The notes: generated from the sequence alone by a model not told the origin. Shown: positions 49,622 through 59,073, numbered from the stretch's first letter. The stretch: DNA of 64,000 bases from an uncultured Oscillospiraceae bacterium (GCA_934569045.1 CAKTJX010000002.1:51169-115168); one strand, 5' to 3'. Made by a program: numbers and translations.

Positions 49622-49730
49622 TTGACAATTTTCCCTTTTTCCTGTAGAATAGTCCGGTCTGCAAAGCTGTAGGCAATCCTTGCTCCCGATGGCGTCGGGG
49701 GCCAAAAGTCCAAAAGGAGGTGCAATCAAC
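49622..49730 (+). promoter_or_regulatory. rpsF promoter and S6:S18-type leader
   Basis: TTGACA (49622-49627), 17 bp, TAGAAT (49645-49650). The leader holds a short hairpin CCCGA-tggcg-TCGGG at 49685-49699, about 30 bp before the rpsF ATG. It resembles the CCG-containing hairpin bound by the S6:S18 complex for autoregulation in other bacteria; the match is by eye. AAAGGAGG is the ribosome site. Confidence 0.65.
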
Positions 49731-50027
49731 ATGGCTAAGATCACCGGTAAGTACGAGGTGCTCTACATCATCGACCCTGCTCAGGGCGAAGAGGGCATCG
49801 CTGCTCTGGTAGAAAAGTTCAAGGCAATGGTGGAGGCGGAGGGTACTCTGTCCAGCATTGATGAGTGGGGCAAGCGTCGTCTGGCGTATCCCATCAACGA
49901 TCTGGCAGAAGGCTACTACGTTCTGATGAACATGGAAGCCAAGCCCGAGTTTCCCGCAGAGCTGGAGCGTGTGATGAAGATCACCGACGGCGTGCTGCGC
50001 TGCCTGACCACCGCAGTGGAGGCGTAA
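49731..50027 (+). CDS. rpsF: 30S ribosomal protein S6
   Basis: 98 residues, 'MAKITGKYEVLYIIDPAQGE' and 'WGKRRLAYPINDLAEGYYVLMNM' are diagnostic. It pairs with S18, encoded two genes later, on the 30S platform. First gene of the conserved rpsF-ssb-rpsR operon. Confidence 0.98.
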   Translation: MAKITGKYEVLYIIDPAQGEEGIAALVEKFKAMVEAEGTLSSIDEWGKRRLAYPINDLAEGYYVLMNMEAKPEFPAELERVMKITDGVLRCLTTAVEA

Positions 50028-50031
50028 TTTT

Positions 50032-50535
50032 ATGCTGAACCACATTGTCGTCATGGGTCGCCTGACCCGTGATCCCGAGCTGCGCCGCACCGGCAGCGGC
50101 ATCGCGGTCACCAGCTTCTCTGTAGCGGTGGACCGGGATTTCCCCAATAAGGAAAGCGGCGAGCGGGAAACGGACTTCATTGATTGTGTTGCTTGGCGGA
50201 ATACCGGAGAGTTTGTCTCCAAGTATTTCCAGAAGGGCAGCATGGCAGTGGTGTCCGGCCGGCTGCAAATGCGCAGCTGGACTGATAAGGACGGCAACAA
50301 GCGCCGCACCGCTGAAATCGTAGCGGACAATGTCTACTTCGGTTCCAGCAAGCGGGACGAGTCTTCCAATAACGGAAGCTACAACGGCTACAATTCTGCC
50401 CCCTCTGGGAACTACGGCGGCGGCTACTCTGCCCCCAGCAATCCCAGCTACGGCAATTCCTACGCCGCGCCCGCCAGCGCCCCCGCATCCGATTTTGCGA
50501 TGCTGGAGGACGATGACGCCCAGCTGCCCTTCTGA
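50032..50535 (+). CDS. ssb: Single-stranded DNA-binding protein
   Basis: 167 residues: an OB fold ('[20 protein letters not shown]', '[39 protein letters not shown]'; shown as parts), a Gly/Asn/Tyr-rich linker of about 45 residues, and the acidic C-terminal tip EDDDAQLPF that recruits partner proteins. 4 bp after rpsF. Confidence 0.97.
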   Translation: MLNHIVVMGRLTRDPELRRTGSGIAVTSFSVAVDRDFPNKESGERETDFIDCVAWRNTGEFVSKYFQKGSMAVVSGRLQMRSWTDKDGNKRRTAEIVADNVYFGSSKRDESSNNGSYNGYNSAPSGNYGGGYSAPSNPSYGNSYAAPASAPASDFAMLEDDDAQLPF

Positions 50536-50573
50536 GAAACTTTTCTACTAGACTTATGAAGGAGGTTATTTCC

Positions 50574-50810
50574 ATGGCTAACGAACAGCGTATGCGTCCC
50601 CGCAAGCGTAGAAAGGTCTGCGCTTTCTGCGTGGATAAGGTGACCAGCATTGACTACAAGGACACCGCGAAGCTCCGCCGTTACCTGTCCGAGCGCGGCA
50701 AGATCCTGCCCCGCCGTACCACCGGTACCTGCGCGGCTCACCAGCGTGACCTGACCACCGCCATCAAGCGCGCCCGTCAGATTGCCCTGCTGCCCTACGT
50801 CACTGACTAA
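50574..50810 (+). CDS. rpsR: 30S ribosomal protein S18
   Basis: 78 residues; '[15 protein letters not shown]' and '[20 protein letters not shown]' match S18. The CxxC and later cysteine/histidine residues suggest a zinc-binding version. AAGGAGG precedes the ATG at 50574. Confidence 0.97.
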   Translation: MANEQRMRPRKRRKVCAFCVDKVTSIDYKDTAKLRRYLSERGKILPRRTTGTCAAHQRDLTTAIKRARQIALLPYVTD

Positions 50811-50827
50811 TTTCGCTTAGATTCTTA

Positions 50828-50860
50828 GGAGCACTGCAAGATTGCAGTGCTCCCTTTTCT
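50828..50860 (+). terminator. Terminator of the rpsF-ssb-rpsR operon
   Basis: GGAGCACTGCA and TGCAGTGCTCC form an 11-bp stem followed by CTTTTCTT. Confidence 0.9.
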
Positions 50861-50885
50861 TACGCTTTCCGTTTCTCCTGAAGGG

Positions 50886-51021
50886 GCGGATTTCATTGGG
50901 GGCTGTTGAAGGCAGAAAGCTTGTAGGGGCGGCTACCAGACGCCCGCTTACTTTCGGAACAGAGCGCTCAAATAAAATGCGCAATTCCGTAAAATAGCGG
51001 GCGGCTGGTAGCCGCCTCTAC
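50886..51021. repeat. Family B repeat with an adjoining family C fragment
   Basis: Family B arms at 50923-50947 and 50997-51021 are complementary over 25 bp with few mismatches. Just before them GGATTTCATTGGGGGCTGTT (minus strand AACAGCCCCCAATGAAATCC) is the terminal piece of a family C ladder. The element separates the convergent rpsR and lipoprotein hydrolase genes. Confidence 0.8.
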
Positions 51022-51050
51022 TGGATAAACCATTTGCGACAGCACCAGTT

Positions 51051-51998
51051 TCATTTCCCTTCCAGCCACGAAAGCAGCCCGTAATCCCCCAGATACGCCT
51101 CACCCGGCACATCAAAATGATCCGCCCCTGCCAGCTCCACCAGGCGGGCATCCCCACCGGCCTCCTTCAGCGCCTGCACAAAGATTGCTGTGGATTCCGG
51201 CTTGACAATGGTGTCCTCCGTCCCTACAAAGGCATATACCGGCGTATCTTTCAGCGCCTGGACATTCTGCGGCGAATTGTGGATGCTCCCGGACAGTGGG
51301 GCAATCCGTGCGAAAAAGCCGGGATGGGCCGCCGCTATGCTCCAGGTCCCGGTGCCGCCCATGCTGTGGCCGGTGAGGGAAATATTGGATGCGTCAACGC
51401 CATACTCCTGAACCACAGCCTGGATCATGTCCATCAGCGTCCCGTCAAAATCCGGCCATCCCTTCTGCTCCTTGGGAAGCTGTGGAATCAGAACATAGGA
51501 GGATACGTCCCCCAGCAGCCCGGATTGAAGGTACTGCGGGAACCCGTCCGCCTGGGTAATCAGATTCAGGTCTGCCCCCTTGCCGCTTCCGCCATGCAGA
51601 TACACGATGAGGCCGGGCGCTGCCTGGGTTTTCTCCGGGATATGCAGCCAGCAGGATACCATCCTGCCATCTGAAAGTGTCAGGATGGTCTGCCGCATCC
51701 CGGCTGCCCGGGGCTGCTCCACTTTCCCAGACTCCGGTCCTGTCGTCTCCGGCTCTGAAGCGGCTTCCGGCTCTGTCTGCGCGGCAGCAGCCGATGGTTC
51801 TGTCTCCTCTGTCTGCACCGTTGGTGCCGCCTCCGGCCTGGTTTCTGCCGGGGCCGTCGGCATGGAAGAAATCGTCTCAATTCCCACCGTCTGCTCCAGC
51901 CAATCCACCTCCACGCCGGAGGCATCCAGCCGATTCCGGCGGGCACACCCGGCCAGCAGCAGCGCTGCCGCCAGGGTCAACGCACATAATTTCCGCAT
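51051..51998 (-). CDS. Alpha/beta-hydrolase lipoprotein (esterase-like)
   Basis: A 315-residue lipoprotein: lipobox LAGC (Cys18), a Glu/Thr/Ala-rich linker to about residue 98, then an alpha/beta-hydrolase domain with oxyanion-region YLHGGSGKG near residue 134, nucleophile elbow GHSMGG (Ser212), acid GTEDTIV and histidine ADHFDV. It looks like an extracellular esterase or depolymerase on the cell surface. It lies 15 bp after the sensor kinase gene, so it may be part of the same operon and signalling unit. Confidence 0.85.
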   Translation of the reverse strand: MRKLCALTLAAALLLAGCARRNRLDASGVEVDWLEQTVGIETISSMPTAPAETRPEAAPTVQTEETEPSAAAAQTEPEAASEPETTGPESGKVEQPRAAGMRQTILTLSDGRMVSCWLHIPEKTQAAPGLIVYLHGGSGKGADLNLITQADGFPQYLQSGLLGDVSSYVLIPQLPKEQKGWPDFDGTLMDMIQAVVQEYGVDASNISLTGHSMGGTGTWSIAAAHPGFFARIAPLSGSIHNSPQNVQALKDTPVYAFVGTEDTIVKPESTAIFVQALKEAGGDARLVELAGADHFDVPGEAYLGDYGLLSWLEGK

Positions 51999-52013
51999 TG
52001 GTACACTCCTGTC

Positions 52014-53195
52014 TCATAGGATCACACGAATCTCAATTTCCCGCTCCGAGGGCGCGTCAACCGTCAGCTTTCCATGGTGCTGCCGGACAATGGACTGAAC
52101 AATCGCCAGCCCCAGGCCGGAACCCTGGGTATTTTCTGCGGTGCTTCCCCGGTAAAAACGCTCCGTAAAATGGGGCAGCTCCTCTTTTTTTACATTGTCC
52201 GCGGTATTGCGCACGGTAAGCGCTACACCCTTGTAGCGCTTTTCCAGCGCAAAGCCCACGCAACCATCTTCCGGACAGTACCGGAACGCGTTGTCCAGCA
52301 GAACGGTCATCATCTCCCGCAGGGCCTTTTCATCCCCGCAGTGGGAGAGGTTCCGCGCGATGCGCACCTGAAATGGGAGTCCCCGGTTTTCCGCTATGGC
52401 ACGGAAGGACGCAGCAATATCCTCCGCCACATCGGAAATTGGGAACGCAATCCGGCTTCCAGGCTGCCCCCCCTCATCCCACCGGGCCAGGGTTACCAGG
52501 GACTGGGTCATCTCCGTCAGACGCTTCGCCTGCTTTTCAATGTCATTGAGCCATTCGTTTTCCGGCATCTCCATTTGCAGCAGCTGGGTATCCCCCAGAA
52601 TCACCGCCACAGGGGTTTTCAGCCCATGGCTGGCGGAAGTAACAAAGCGCTTCTGCCGCTCATTCGCCTCCACCAGCGGCGCGACAATCCGCCCGGACAG
52701 CAGGGCCAGGATGGCCGCCGTGCCCACGATTCCCAGGATGGATACCCAGATCAGCAGCTTTTCCGTATTCCGAAAGGTTTCCAGAGGCAGCCTGCGGGAG
52801 AGGAACAGAATCTCCGCGCCCTCCGCGCTTTTCATCACACAGAACCGGTATCCCTCCAGAAAGCCCCGCGCCTTTCCGTTCTTCAAAACCTGACGCCCCA
52901 TGGATACCGCGGTCCACTCCCGCACAAAGCTGGTATGGGACAGGTCCGCCGACACGGTCCGCGCCCCATAGGAAACGAGGACAGAGAAATAATGCGCGTC
53001 CCCGATTTCCGGGGAATTGGGGGAAGTCTGAATCAGTTCCAGTAGATGGTCCGCTTTTTTTACAATCTGCCCATAGCTGCGCAGCAGCACAATTCCCACA
53101 ATACTCCCCACCAGCAGCGCCGCCGACAGGGTTGCCAACAGTACAAAGCGTACCTGTAACGCACGCTGTAACCCCCGATTTTTCTCACGTTTCAT
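52014..53195 (-). CDS. Two-component sensor histidine kinase
   Basis: A 393-residue kinase: helix 1 (about 16-38), an extracytoplasmic sensor of about 105 residues, helix 2 (about 147-168), a dimerisation helix with the phospho-acceptor H190 in SASHGLKTP (Gly and Lys replace the usual Glu and Arg of SHELRTP), and an ATPase domain with DNAFRYC, VRNTADN and GSGLGLAI. It overlaps the response regulator gene by 11 bp. Confidence 0.93.
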   Translation of the reverse strand: MKREKNRGLQRALQVRFVLLATLSAALLVGSIVGIVLLRSYGQIVKKADHLLELIQTSPNSPEIGDAHYFSVLVSYGARTVSADLSHTSFVREWTAVSMGRQVLKNGKARGFLEGYRFCVMKSAEGAEILFLSRRLPLETFRNTEKLLIWVSILGIVGTAAILALLSGRIVAPLVEANERQKRFVTSASHGLKTPVAVILGDTQLLQMEMPENEWLNDIEKQAKRLTEMTQSLVTLARWDEGGQPGSRIAFPISDVAEDIAASFRAIAENRGLPFQVRIARNLSHCGDEKALREMMTVLLDNAFRYCPEDGCVGFALEKRYKGVALTVRNTADNVKKEELPHFTERFYRGSTAENTQGSGLGLAIVQSIVRQHHGKLTVDAPSEREIEIRVIL

Positions 53196-53865
53196 GTTTT
53201 TTCTCCAACAGATAGCCCGCGTTGCGCCGGGTCGTGATTTGCAGGTCCGAGCCAATGGCCGTAAGCTTGCGGCGCAAATAGGAAATGTATGTCCATACCG
53301 TGTTGTCCTCTGCCCGGCTGTCCGGGTCCCAGATGTTTTCCAGGAAGCGGATGGAGGGCAGCAGCACATTGGGATTGCGCATCAGAAGCAGCATCGTCTG
53401 GTATTCCTTATTCGTCAGCCGGTAGCTGCCGTTGACGGAGGACAGGGTAAAGGAAGCGGTATCCAGCCTGGTATTGCCCAGGGCCAGAATATTGCTCTGC
53501 TGCACCTCCGCCTTGCGGGTCAGGACCCGCAGACGCGCCAGCAGCTCCCGCAGGTCGAAAGGCTTTGTCAGATAATCGTTGGCCCCGGCATCCAGTCCGT
53601 CCACCTTATCGTCGATTTCCACCCTGGCCGTCAGCATTAAAATCGGGACGGCGTTTTTCTCCATGCGAACGGTTTTCAGCACCTGCAAGCCATCCATTTT
53701 GGGCATCATAATATCCAGAATTGCCCCGTCATAGCTGCCGCCGCGCAGATAGTCCAGGGCATCCATGCCATCTGCCACCGCGTCCACGCTGTAGCTGTTT
53801 TTCTCCAGCAGCGTCACCAGTATCTTTCGCAGGGAAGCATCGTCCTCCGCGATCAGAATCTTCAT
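53185..53865 (-). CDS. OmpR-family response regulator
   Basis: 226 residues: receiver domain with acidic pocket EDD (residues 7-9) and phospho-acceptor D51 in AILDIMMPK, switch Thr in LMLTAR, and a C-terminal winged helix ('YRLTNKEYQTMLLLMRNP', 'NTVWTYISYLRRKLTAIGSD'). The start at 53865 (MKILIAEDD) is the family start. It acts with the overlapping kinase; targets may include the neighbouring hydrolase or repeat protein. Confidence 0.95.
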   Translation of the reverse strand: MKILIAEDDASLRKILVTLLEKNSYSVDAVADGMDALDYLRGGSYDGAILDIMMPKMDGLQVLKTVRMEKNAVPILMLTARVEIDDKVDGLDAGANDYLTKPFDLRELLARLRVLTRKAEVQQSNILALGNTRLDTASFTLSSVNGSYRLTNKEYQTMLLLMRNPNVLLPSIRFLENIWDPDSRAEDNTVWTYISYLRRKLTAIGSDLQITTRRNAGYLLEKKHET

Positions 53866-53945
53866 AGCCGCTTCTCCCCTTCTACATATGATTTCATCTA
53901 TCAAAAGTATAGCACAAAAGTTCTCCCCGCGCAAAGGATTGCCTG

Positions 53946-53979
53946 CAAAAGCGCAGGCACTTTTCTGCCTGCGCTTTTG
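53946..53979. terminator. Terminator of the GLxN-repeat gene
   Basis: CAAAAGCGCAGGC and GCCTGCGCTTTTG form a 13-bp stem that ends in T-runs on both strands, between the repeat-protein gene and the response regulator. It implies the two are separate transcripts. Confidence 0.85.
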
Positions 53980-54007
53980 GGCGTGTGCTCTTCCGAACGT
54001 CAACCGG

Positions 54008-54340
54008 TTACCGCCGTTCTCCGTTCACCAGGCCGTTTTTCAGATTCTCCTTCAGCCCGGAGCGAAGTCCGTTCACAAGGCCGTCCTTCACGCCGTTCGC
54101 AAGCCCGTTCTTCTGCCCGCCGGTCAGGCCGTTCTTCATTCCCTGGCTGCATCCATTCACCAGACCGTTGGAAAGACCGTTTACCTGGCCGTTTTTCAGG
54201 CCCTGGGCATAACCGCTGACACACCCGTTCACCAATCCGTTCTTCAGGCCCTCCGGTATTTCCGCGCTGGCGGTTACGGCAGTACAGGCAAAGATGGATA
54301 CAGCAGCAATGACCGATGCAAGCATTTTCTTGGTTTTCAT
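54008..54340 (-). CDS. Secreted GLxN tetrapeptide-repeat protein
   Basis: 110 residues: a clear signal peptide (MKTKKMLASVIAAVSIFAC..TASA, cut near residue 28), then about 20 consecutive four-residue units of pattern G-(hydrophobic)-x-N, such as GLKN, GLVN, GCVS, GYAQ, GLKN, GQVN, GLSN, GLVN, GCSQ, GMKN. Two cysteines stand exactly six units apart. The tail is short and basic (GERR). I know no family for it. It lies upstream of the two-component genes on the same strand but behind its own terminator. AAGAGG precedes the ATG. Confidence 0.75.
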   Translation of the reverse strand: MKTKKMLASVIAAVSIFACTAVTASAEIPEGLKNGLVNGCVSGYAQGLKNGQVNGLSNGLVNGCSQGMKNGLTGGQKNGLANGVKDGLVNGLRSGLKENLKNGLVNGERR

Positions 54341-54452
54341 AGTGAAATACCTCTTTTCAAAATTGGTTATTGGGAACATTCTTCCGTGTTCCATGGCTCC
54401 ATTTTACCGTCCGTTCCTTAATAGAACCTCAAACGCATCCGCTTTTCCCAAC

Positions 54453-54483
54453 AAAAAAATCGGCCCCAAAAGGCCGATTTTTA
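54453..54483 (-). terminator. Terminator after the J-domain gene
   Basis: Minus strand AAATCGGCC, short loop, GGCCGATTT and further T. Confidence 0.85.
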
Positions 54484-54493
54484 TATTTCCCAT

Positions 54494-55171
54494 TCAGATG
54501 CAGCACAGGAAATTGCCCCGGCAGCAAAACACCTGGGCCAGGTAGCACAAGCACAGCCCCGCGCAGGGGCTGCCGCCCAGGGTGAAGCCCCTGAAATTCC
54601 CGGCGGACTGCCGGTAGGCGGTGTCGCCGTGCTGGATGCTGTCCAGAGCCTGCAAATACTCCTGATTGTCCGGCTCCATGGAAACCGCCTTGCGGATGTG
54701 CTCCAGGGCGGTGACCTGATTGCCCAGCCCCTGGTTGGCCAGGGCGCTGAGGTAATACCAGCGGGCGTTCCGGGCGGCGCTGTTGTCCAGGGCGTTGAGG
54801 GCTTCCTGGTAGCGGCCGTAGCGGATATACTGCTGGGCCGCCTGCTGGTAGCTGTCCTGGGTCTGGGTACGCTCAGAATAGGTCTGCTGGCCCGTATACC
54901 AGCCGCCGCCAAAGGGATTGAACCCGCCGAAGGGATCATAGCCATAGGGGTTCTGTCCTCCGCCGCCCTGTCCCGGCTGGCTGCAGTACTTCTCCGGGTT
55001 CTTGATCTGGTCGTAGGCCTCGTTGACCTCCTGCATTTTCCGGGCGGCCTCCGCGTCTCCGGGATTCAGGTCCGGGTGGTATTTCTTTGCCAGGCGGCGA
55101 TACGCCTGCTTCACTTCCTCATCGGAAGCCCCCGGCTCCAAACCAAGTACCTTATAGGGGTCCTGCATCAC
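54494..55171 (-). CDS. J-domain (DnaJ-like) protein with Cys-rich tail
   Basis: 225 residues: an N-terminal J domain with the HPD motif ([14 protein letters not shown], about residues 27-40), a Gly/Gln/Phe-rich linker, a TPR-like helical part (about 100-180) and a hydrophobic Cys-rich end ([18 protein letters not shown]). It is a co-chaperone of unknown client. It overlaps the DUF5685 gene by 20 bp, a pairing that suggests joint function. Confidence 0.88.
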   Translation of the reverse strand: MMQDPYKVLGLEPGASDEEVKQAYRRLAKKYHPDLNPGDAEAARKMQEVNEAYDQIKNPEKYCSQPGQGGGGQNPYGYDPFGGFNPFGGGWYTGQQTYSERTQTQDSYQQAAQQYIRYGRYQEALNALDNSAARNARWYYLSALANQGLGNQVTALEHIRKAVSMEPDNQEYLQALDSIQHGDTAYRQSAGNFRGFTLGGSPCAGLCLCYLAQVFCCRGNFLCCI

Positions 55172-55979
55172 TGCCGCCTTCTTTCCTGTATTTCTGCCGG
55201 TACTGGACCCACACGCCGCTGTAGAGGATGTTATCCAGCAGGGCCTTGTCCTGTACCAGGGGTAATTTCTCGTAATAATGGGTGCATCTTGCCATAGTCA
55301 GGGAGAACACCTGCTCCCAGTCTACATTCTCCAGGGTCAGCGTTGGATTGTAGCGCCCCTTTTTCCGGTCCTCCGGGGCATCCAGCACCGCGTCCATCAG
55401 GTAGATGAATCGGCCCAGGGCGGCGCCCAGCTGCCGCAGATCCTCCGCCCACAGATCCTCCTGCCAGACGAACAGCTCCCCCATGAGCTCCCCGAACAGG
55501 CCCGCCGGCAGGTCAGGATTCTCGCAGCGTTCCGCCTCCAGCCTGCCCAGTGCCTCCAGGCACCGCTTTAAATTCCCGCACTGGCGGGGGTATCGGGCAG
55601 AAATCCGGGCGTAATCCGCCTCCATGGCACCCGCCAGGAGCTTTGCGGAGGCCTTGTGGTCATCCTGCCAGTCGTCCCGGCACTTGCAGTAGGCCAGGGC
55701 CACATTCATGTCCGCCGTATAACGGATGATCTCGCTGTCCGTCCAGGCCCGTCTGGTCAGCGGATGGGTCACGCAGCGGCCCGTGCCGGTGCGCTCCTCG
55801 GGCTCATACAGGCTCAGCAGCAGCAGCGCCAGAAAGGCCATATCGTAGCGCAGGCCCAGCCTGGCCAGCTGGGAGCTGTTTTTGCCGATGCTGCGGCAGA
55901 TGCCGCAGTAAACCTGGGAATACCGATCCTTCTGCTGCTGGGTCAGCTCCCCCAGATTTGCCGTTACATAACCAAACAA
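55152..55979 (-). CDS. DUF5685 family protein
   Basis: 275 residues, helical, with 'YCGICRSIG', '[19 protein letters not shown]', '[17 protein letters not shown]' and '[21 protein letters not shown]', the conserved blocks of DUF5685 (function unknown; sequence suggests a metal-site helical bundle with CxxC and DD motifs). I chose the TTG at 55979, because AAAGGA lies upstream and family members start FGYVT; an in-frame ATG or GTG 6 codons earlier contains that ribosome site. Confidence 0.8.
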   Translation of the reverse strand: MFGYVTANLGELTQQQKDRYSQVYCGICRSIGKNSSQLARLGLRYDMAFLALLLLSLYEPEERTGTGRCVTHPLTRRAWTDSEIIRYTADMNVALAYCKCRDDWQDDHKASAKLLAGAMEADYARISARYPRQCGNLKRCLEALGRLEAERCENPDLPAGLFGELMGELFVWQEDLWAEDLRQLGAALGRFIYLMDAVLDAPEDRKKGRYNPTLTLENVDWEQVFSLTMARCTHYYEKLPLVQDKALLDNILYSGVWVQYRQKYRKEGGSDAGPL

Positions 55980-56090
55980 GAGACCGCTTCCTTTCACGCT
56001 TCCGTGAAAGGAAACGCGTTTGCTTTTGCTAAAGTATCAAAAAGCTGTGAACACGCCGTAAACGATTGACAAAATTTCTGAAAATCCGGT

Positions 56091-56957
56091 TTACGGCTTT
56101 GGCTGCGCCTCCACAGCACTCCGCTTTTTCTCCCGATACTGGCTCAGGAGCTTATTCAGCGCCGCCCCGTAAAACAGGATACTGACACAGCAGTAGAGCC
56201 AGAGCATGCTGATGGCAATGGAGTAAACCGAGCCGTAGATATTGGAGATTTTCGTAAAATGGGTCACATAGATGGAGTATGCCCAGGAGAACACCGTCCA
56301 GCCCACGGCGGAAAAGACCGCCCCCGGCAGACTGCTCCAGAACCCGTTGCGCTTGTTGGGCAGCACCATATAGATGGCCGTAAACAGCAGCACCTGCACC
56401 GCCAAAAGGATAATGCCCCGCAGATCAATCAGGTCCACCAGGAACACCACCACGGGATTTTCAATGCCGTAGAGCAGATTCATCAGGGTGTTGCCGAACA
56501 CATGCAGCACCAGCGTCAGCACCAGCACCACCAGAAACAGCAGGGCATACACCACGCTGATGCCCCGGGTATACACATAGCCCCGGTCCTCCTCTACCCC
56601 GTAGACCGCGTTCAGACCGTTCAGCAGGCCGTAGACCCCCTTGCTGGAGGACCACAGCAGGGTCAGCAGGGAAACCCCCGCCACCGTGGAGGAGGAATTC
56701 CGATAGGTGCTCATAACCAGCTCCTGAATGCTCTCGGTCATGGCCTCCGGCAGCACATTTTCCAACACCGCCATGAGATCCGCCACCGTCAGGCTGGTAA
56801 AGCGCAGGGAGTTCAGCACCAGCAGCAGCCCCGGGAAGGCGGCCAGCACCAAAAAGTAGGCCCCGTAGCCCGCCCGCAGGGGAATATTCAGCGCCGCCAC
56901 CGCCTGGGCAGCCCGCGCCGTCTTGCCGATCAGCCCGCCCTGGGGCAGTTCCTTCAT
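56091..56957 (-). CDS. YihY/BrkB family inner-membrane protein
   Basis: 288 residues with about six membrane helices: 'AGYGAYFLVLAAFPGLLLVLN' near the N-terminus, 'LWSSSKGVYGLLNGLNAVYG' and 'LPGAVFSAVGWTVFSWAYSIYVTHF', diagnostic for the family once mis-called ribonuclease BN. Role unknown. The ATG at 56957 has GGAGGAG upstream. Confidence 0.92.
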   Translation of the reverse strand: MKELPQGGLIGKTARAAQAVAALNIPLRAGYGAYFLVLAAFPGLLLVLNSLRFTSLTVADLMAVLENVLPEAMTESIQELVMSTYRNSSSTVAGVSLLTLLWSSSKGVYGLLNGLNAVYGVEEDRGYVYTRGISVVYALLFLVVLVLTLVLHVFGNTLMNLLYGIENPVVVFLVDLIDLRGIILLAVQVLLFTAIYMVLPNKRNGFWSSLPGAVFSAVGWTVFSWAYSIYVTHFTKISNIYGSVYSIAISMLWLYCCVSILFYGAALNKLLSQYREKKRSAVEAQPKP

Positions 56958-56992
56958 AGCCTTCTCCTCCTTTCCGCGCAAAGCCGCATTCC

Positions 56993-57014
56993 CGCAGCCT
57001 AAGAAGGCTGCGGG
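56993..57014. promoter_or_regulatory. Stem-loop between fakA and yihY
   Basis: CCCGCAGCCT and AGGCTGCGGG form a 10-bp stem. The T-run lies on the promoter-proximal side for the minus-strand genes, so it is probably a processing or stabilising hairpin. Confidence 0.45.
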
Positions 57015-57023
57015 AAAAAACGG

Positions 57024-58652
57024 TTATTCCGCGGAGATCATGTAGTAGTACACAGGCTGGCCGCCGGAGATCAGGTTGACCTCGGCCTCCGGGCAGATGT
57101 CCGCAAACAGGTCTGCCGCCTTCTGGGCATGCTTCTCCTTGGTGTCCGCGCCATAGTAGATGGTGATGAACTCCCGGTTCTCATCCCGGACCTTCTCGGC
57201 CAGGCCCTTCAGCAGCACCGTAATATCCTTGCTGGTGCCGAACAGGCCTCTGCCGTCCATGGCCAGATAGTCCCCCTCGTGGATATCGTAGCCGTCAAAG
57301 TCGGAATTCCGGGCGGCATAGGTGATTTGCATGGTCTCCACCGTGGACAGCACCTCAGTCATGGCCTGGGTGTTCTCCTCCACGCTGCCCTCCGGATTGA
57401 AGTTCAGCATAGCGGTGACGCCCTGGGGCACGGTCTTGCTGGGGATAACCACCACGTTCTTGGGGGTCAGGTCGTTAACCTGCTCCGCGGCCATGATGAT
57501 ATTCTTGTTGTTGGGCAGCACAAAAACCGTCTCGGCAGGAACCTTGTTCACCGCCTCCAGGATATCCTGGGTGCTGGGGTTCATGGTCTGTCCGCCGGAA
57601 ATGATCTGATCCACTCCCAGATTCATGAACACATCCGCCAATCCCGCGCCGGCGCAGACGGAGACAACGCCCAGGGGCTTCTCCGGGTCCGCAATCTTGG
57701 GGGCCAGGTCCTTCTCGTTCATGACCTTCTCGGTGTGCTGCAGGCGCATATTCTCCACCTTTACGGTGATGAAGTGGCCGTACTCAATGGCCTCATGCAG
57801 GGCCTTGCCGGGGTCGTTGGTGTGAACGTGGACCTTGATGATCTCGTCATCGTCCACCAGCACCAGGCTGTCGCCCAGGCTGTTCAGGAAGGCCCGGAGC
57901 TTTTCGGGGTCGTTCTTGTTCTCCCGGCCGATGATGAACTCGGTGCAGTAGGTAAAGGTAATGTCCTCGGTCTTGAAGTCGGAGAAATTGGCGGCCTGCT
58001 TGGTCTCCCCTTCTTCGCCCTCCTCCGGCACCGTCACATCCTCGCCCCGCAGAGCCAGAAGCATGGCTTCCAGGGCCAGGGTCCAGCCCTTGCCGCCGGC
58101 ATCCACCACACCGGCCTTCTTCAGCACCGGGTTCTGGTTGACGGTGTTGGCTAGAGCAGTCTTTGCCTCCTCCAGGGCGGCAGCCTGGACAAACTCCACA
58201 TCGTTGCGCTCCTGGGCAGCCTGGGCTGCCTTGGCGGCGGCCAGGCGGGAAACCGTCAGGATGGTGCCCTCGGCGGGCTTCATCACCGCCTTATAGGCCG
58301 CGTCCACACCCTCCTGCAAGGCCTGGGCCCACAGGACGCCGTCGCAGACATCGTGGCCCTTCATGGCCCGCTTGATGCCCTTGAACAGCAGGGACAGAAT
58401 CACGCCGGAGTTGCCCCGGGCCCCCCGCAGCGTGGCAGAGGCGGCGATTTTTGCGGCAGCGTACAGATCCGGGTCCTCCGCGCCCCGCAGGTCGTTGGCG
58501 GCGGCATGGATGGTCATGGACATATTGGTGCCGGTGTCCCCATCGGGGACAGGGAATACGTTCAGTTCGTTCAGATCCTGCTTGTGGATCTCAATAGAGG
58601 CGGCCGCGCTGAGAATCATCCGTCTCAGCTCAGCCCCGTTAATGGTCTGCAA
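57024..58652 (-). CDS. fakA: DAK2-domain fatty-acid kinase FakA-like protein (YloV)
   Basis: 542 residues: an N-terminal DAK2 ATPase domain ('ELNVFPVPDGDTGTNMSMTIHAAA', 'SATLRGARGNSGVILSLLFKGI', 'DAGGKGW'), a middle domain and a C-terminal DegV-like part. With FakB it phosphorylates fatty acids for phospholipid synthesis. The start is TTG at 58652, 8 bp after GGAGGT and matching the family start before TINGAEL; the ATG-type start 27 bp earlier would contain that site. It follows the Asp23 gene, as in most Firmicutes. Confidence 0.92.
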   Translation of the reverse strand: MQTINGAELRRMILSAAASIEIHKQDLNELNVFPVPDGDTGTNMSMTIHAAANDLRGAEDPDLYAAAKIAASATLRGARGNSGVILSLLFKGIKRAMKGHDVCDGVLWAQALQEGVDAAYKAVMKPAEGTILTVSRLAAAKAAQAAQERNDVEFVQAAALEEAKTALANTVNQNPVLKKAGVVDAGGKGWTLALEAMLLALRGEDVTVPEEGEEGETKQAANFSDFKTEDITFTYCTEFIIGRENKNDPEKLRAFLNSLGDSLVLVDDDEIIKVHVHTNDPGKALHEAIEYGHFITVKVENMRLQHTEKVMNEKDLAPKIADPEKPLGVVSVCAGAGLADVFMNLGVDQIISGGQTMNPSTQDILEAVNKVPAETVFVLPNNKNIIMAAEQVNDLTPKNVVVIPSKTVPQGVTAMLNFNPEGSVEENTQAMTEVLSTVETMQITYAARNSDFDGYDIHEGDYLAMDGRGLFGTSKDITVLLKGLAEKVRDENREFITIYYGADTKEKHAQKAADLFADICPEAEVNLISGGQPVYYYMISAE

Positions 58653-58671
58653 TTGTTTACACCTCCGAAAA

Positions 58672-59025
58672 TTATCCAATCATCATGGAATCAATATAGA
58701 CATTCACGGCACGAACCTTGGTGCCGGTGCACTTGGTTACCACATAGCGAACCTCGGAAATGATCGAGGTGCCAACGGCGGACAGATTCACGCCGTTGTC
58801 CACAATAATGTGCAGATCAATGGAAATGGTATCGTCCTCATTAAAGGTCACACGAACGCCCTTGTCCACGGACTCCTTGCGCAGCAGACGGTAAACACCG
58901 TCCTTCACGCTGCGGGCGGCCATGCCCTTGACGCCAAAGCAGTTCGACGCGGCGGTGCCCACAATGCCGGTATAGACACCGGTAGAGACGTTCACGCTGC
59001 CGTTTTCGTTTTCATGTCGAATCAT
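58672..59025 (-). CDS. Asp23/Gls24 family protein (YloU-like)
   Basis: 117 residues with 'GVYTGIVGTAASNCFGVKGM', 'ISIDLHIIVDNGVNLSAVGTSI' and 'VRAVNVYIDSM', the Asp23 pattern. Such proteins form envelope-associated assemblies and are usually encoded just before fakA, as here. AAGGAGG precedes the ATG. Confidence 0.93.
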   Translation of the reverse strand: MIRHENENGSVNVSTGVYTGIVGTAASNCFGVKGMAARSVKDGVYRLLRKESVDKGVRVTFNEDDTISIDLHIIVDNGVNLSAVGTSIISEVRYVVTKCTGTKVRAVNVYIDSMMIG

Positions 59026-59073
59026 AGAAGTTCCTCCTTATTGAGAATGGCTTCCCCTGGGGGAGGCGTGTTA

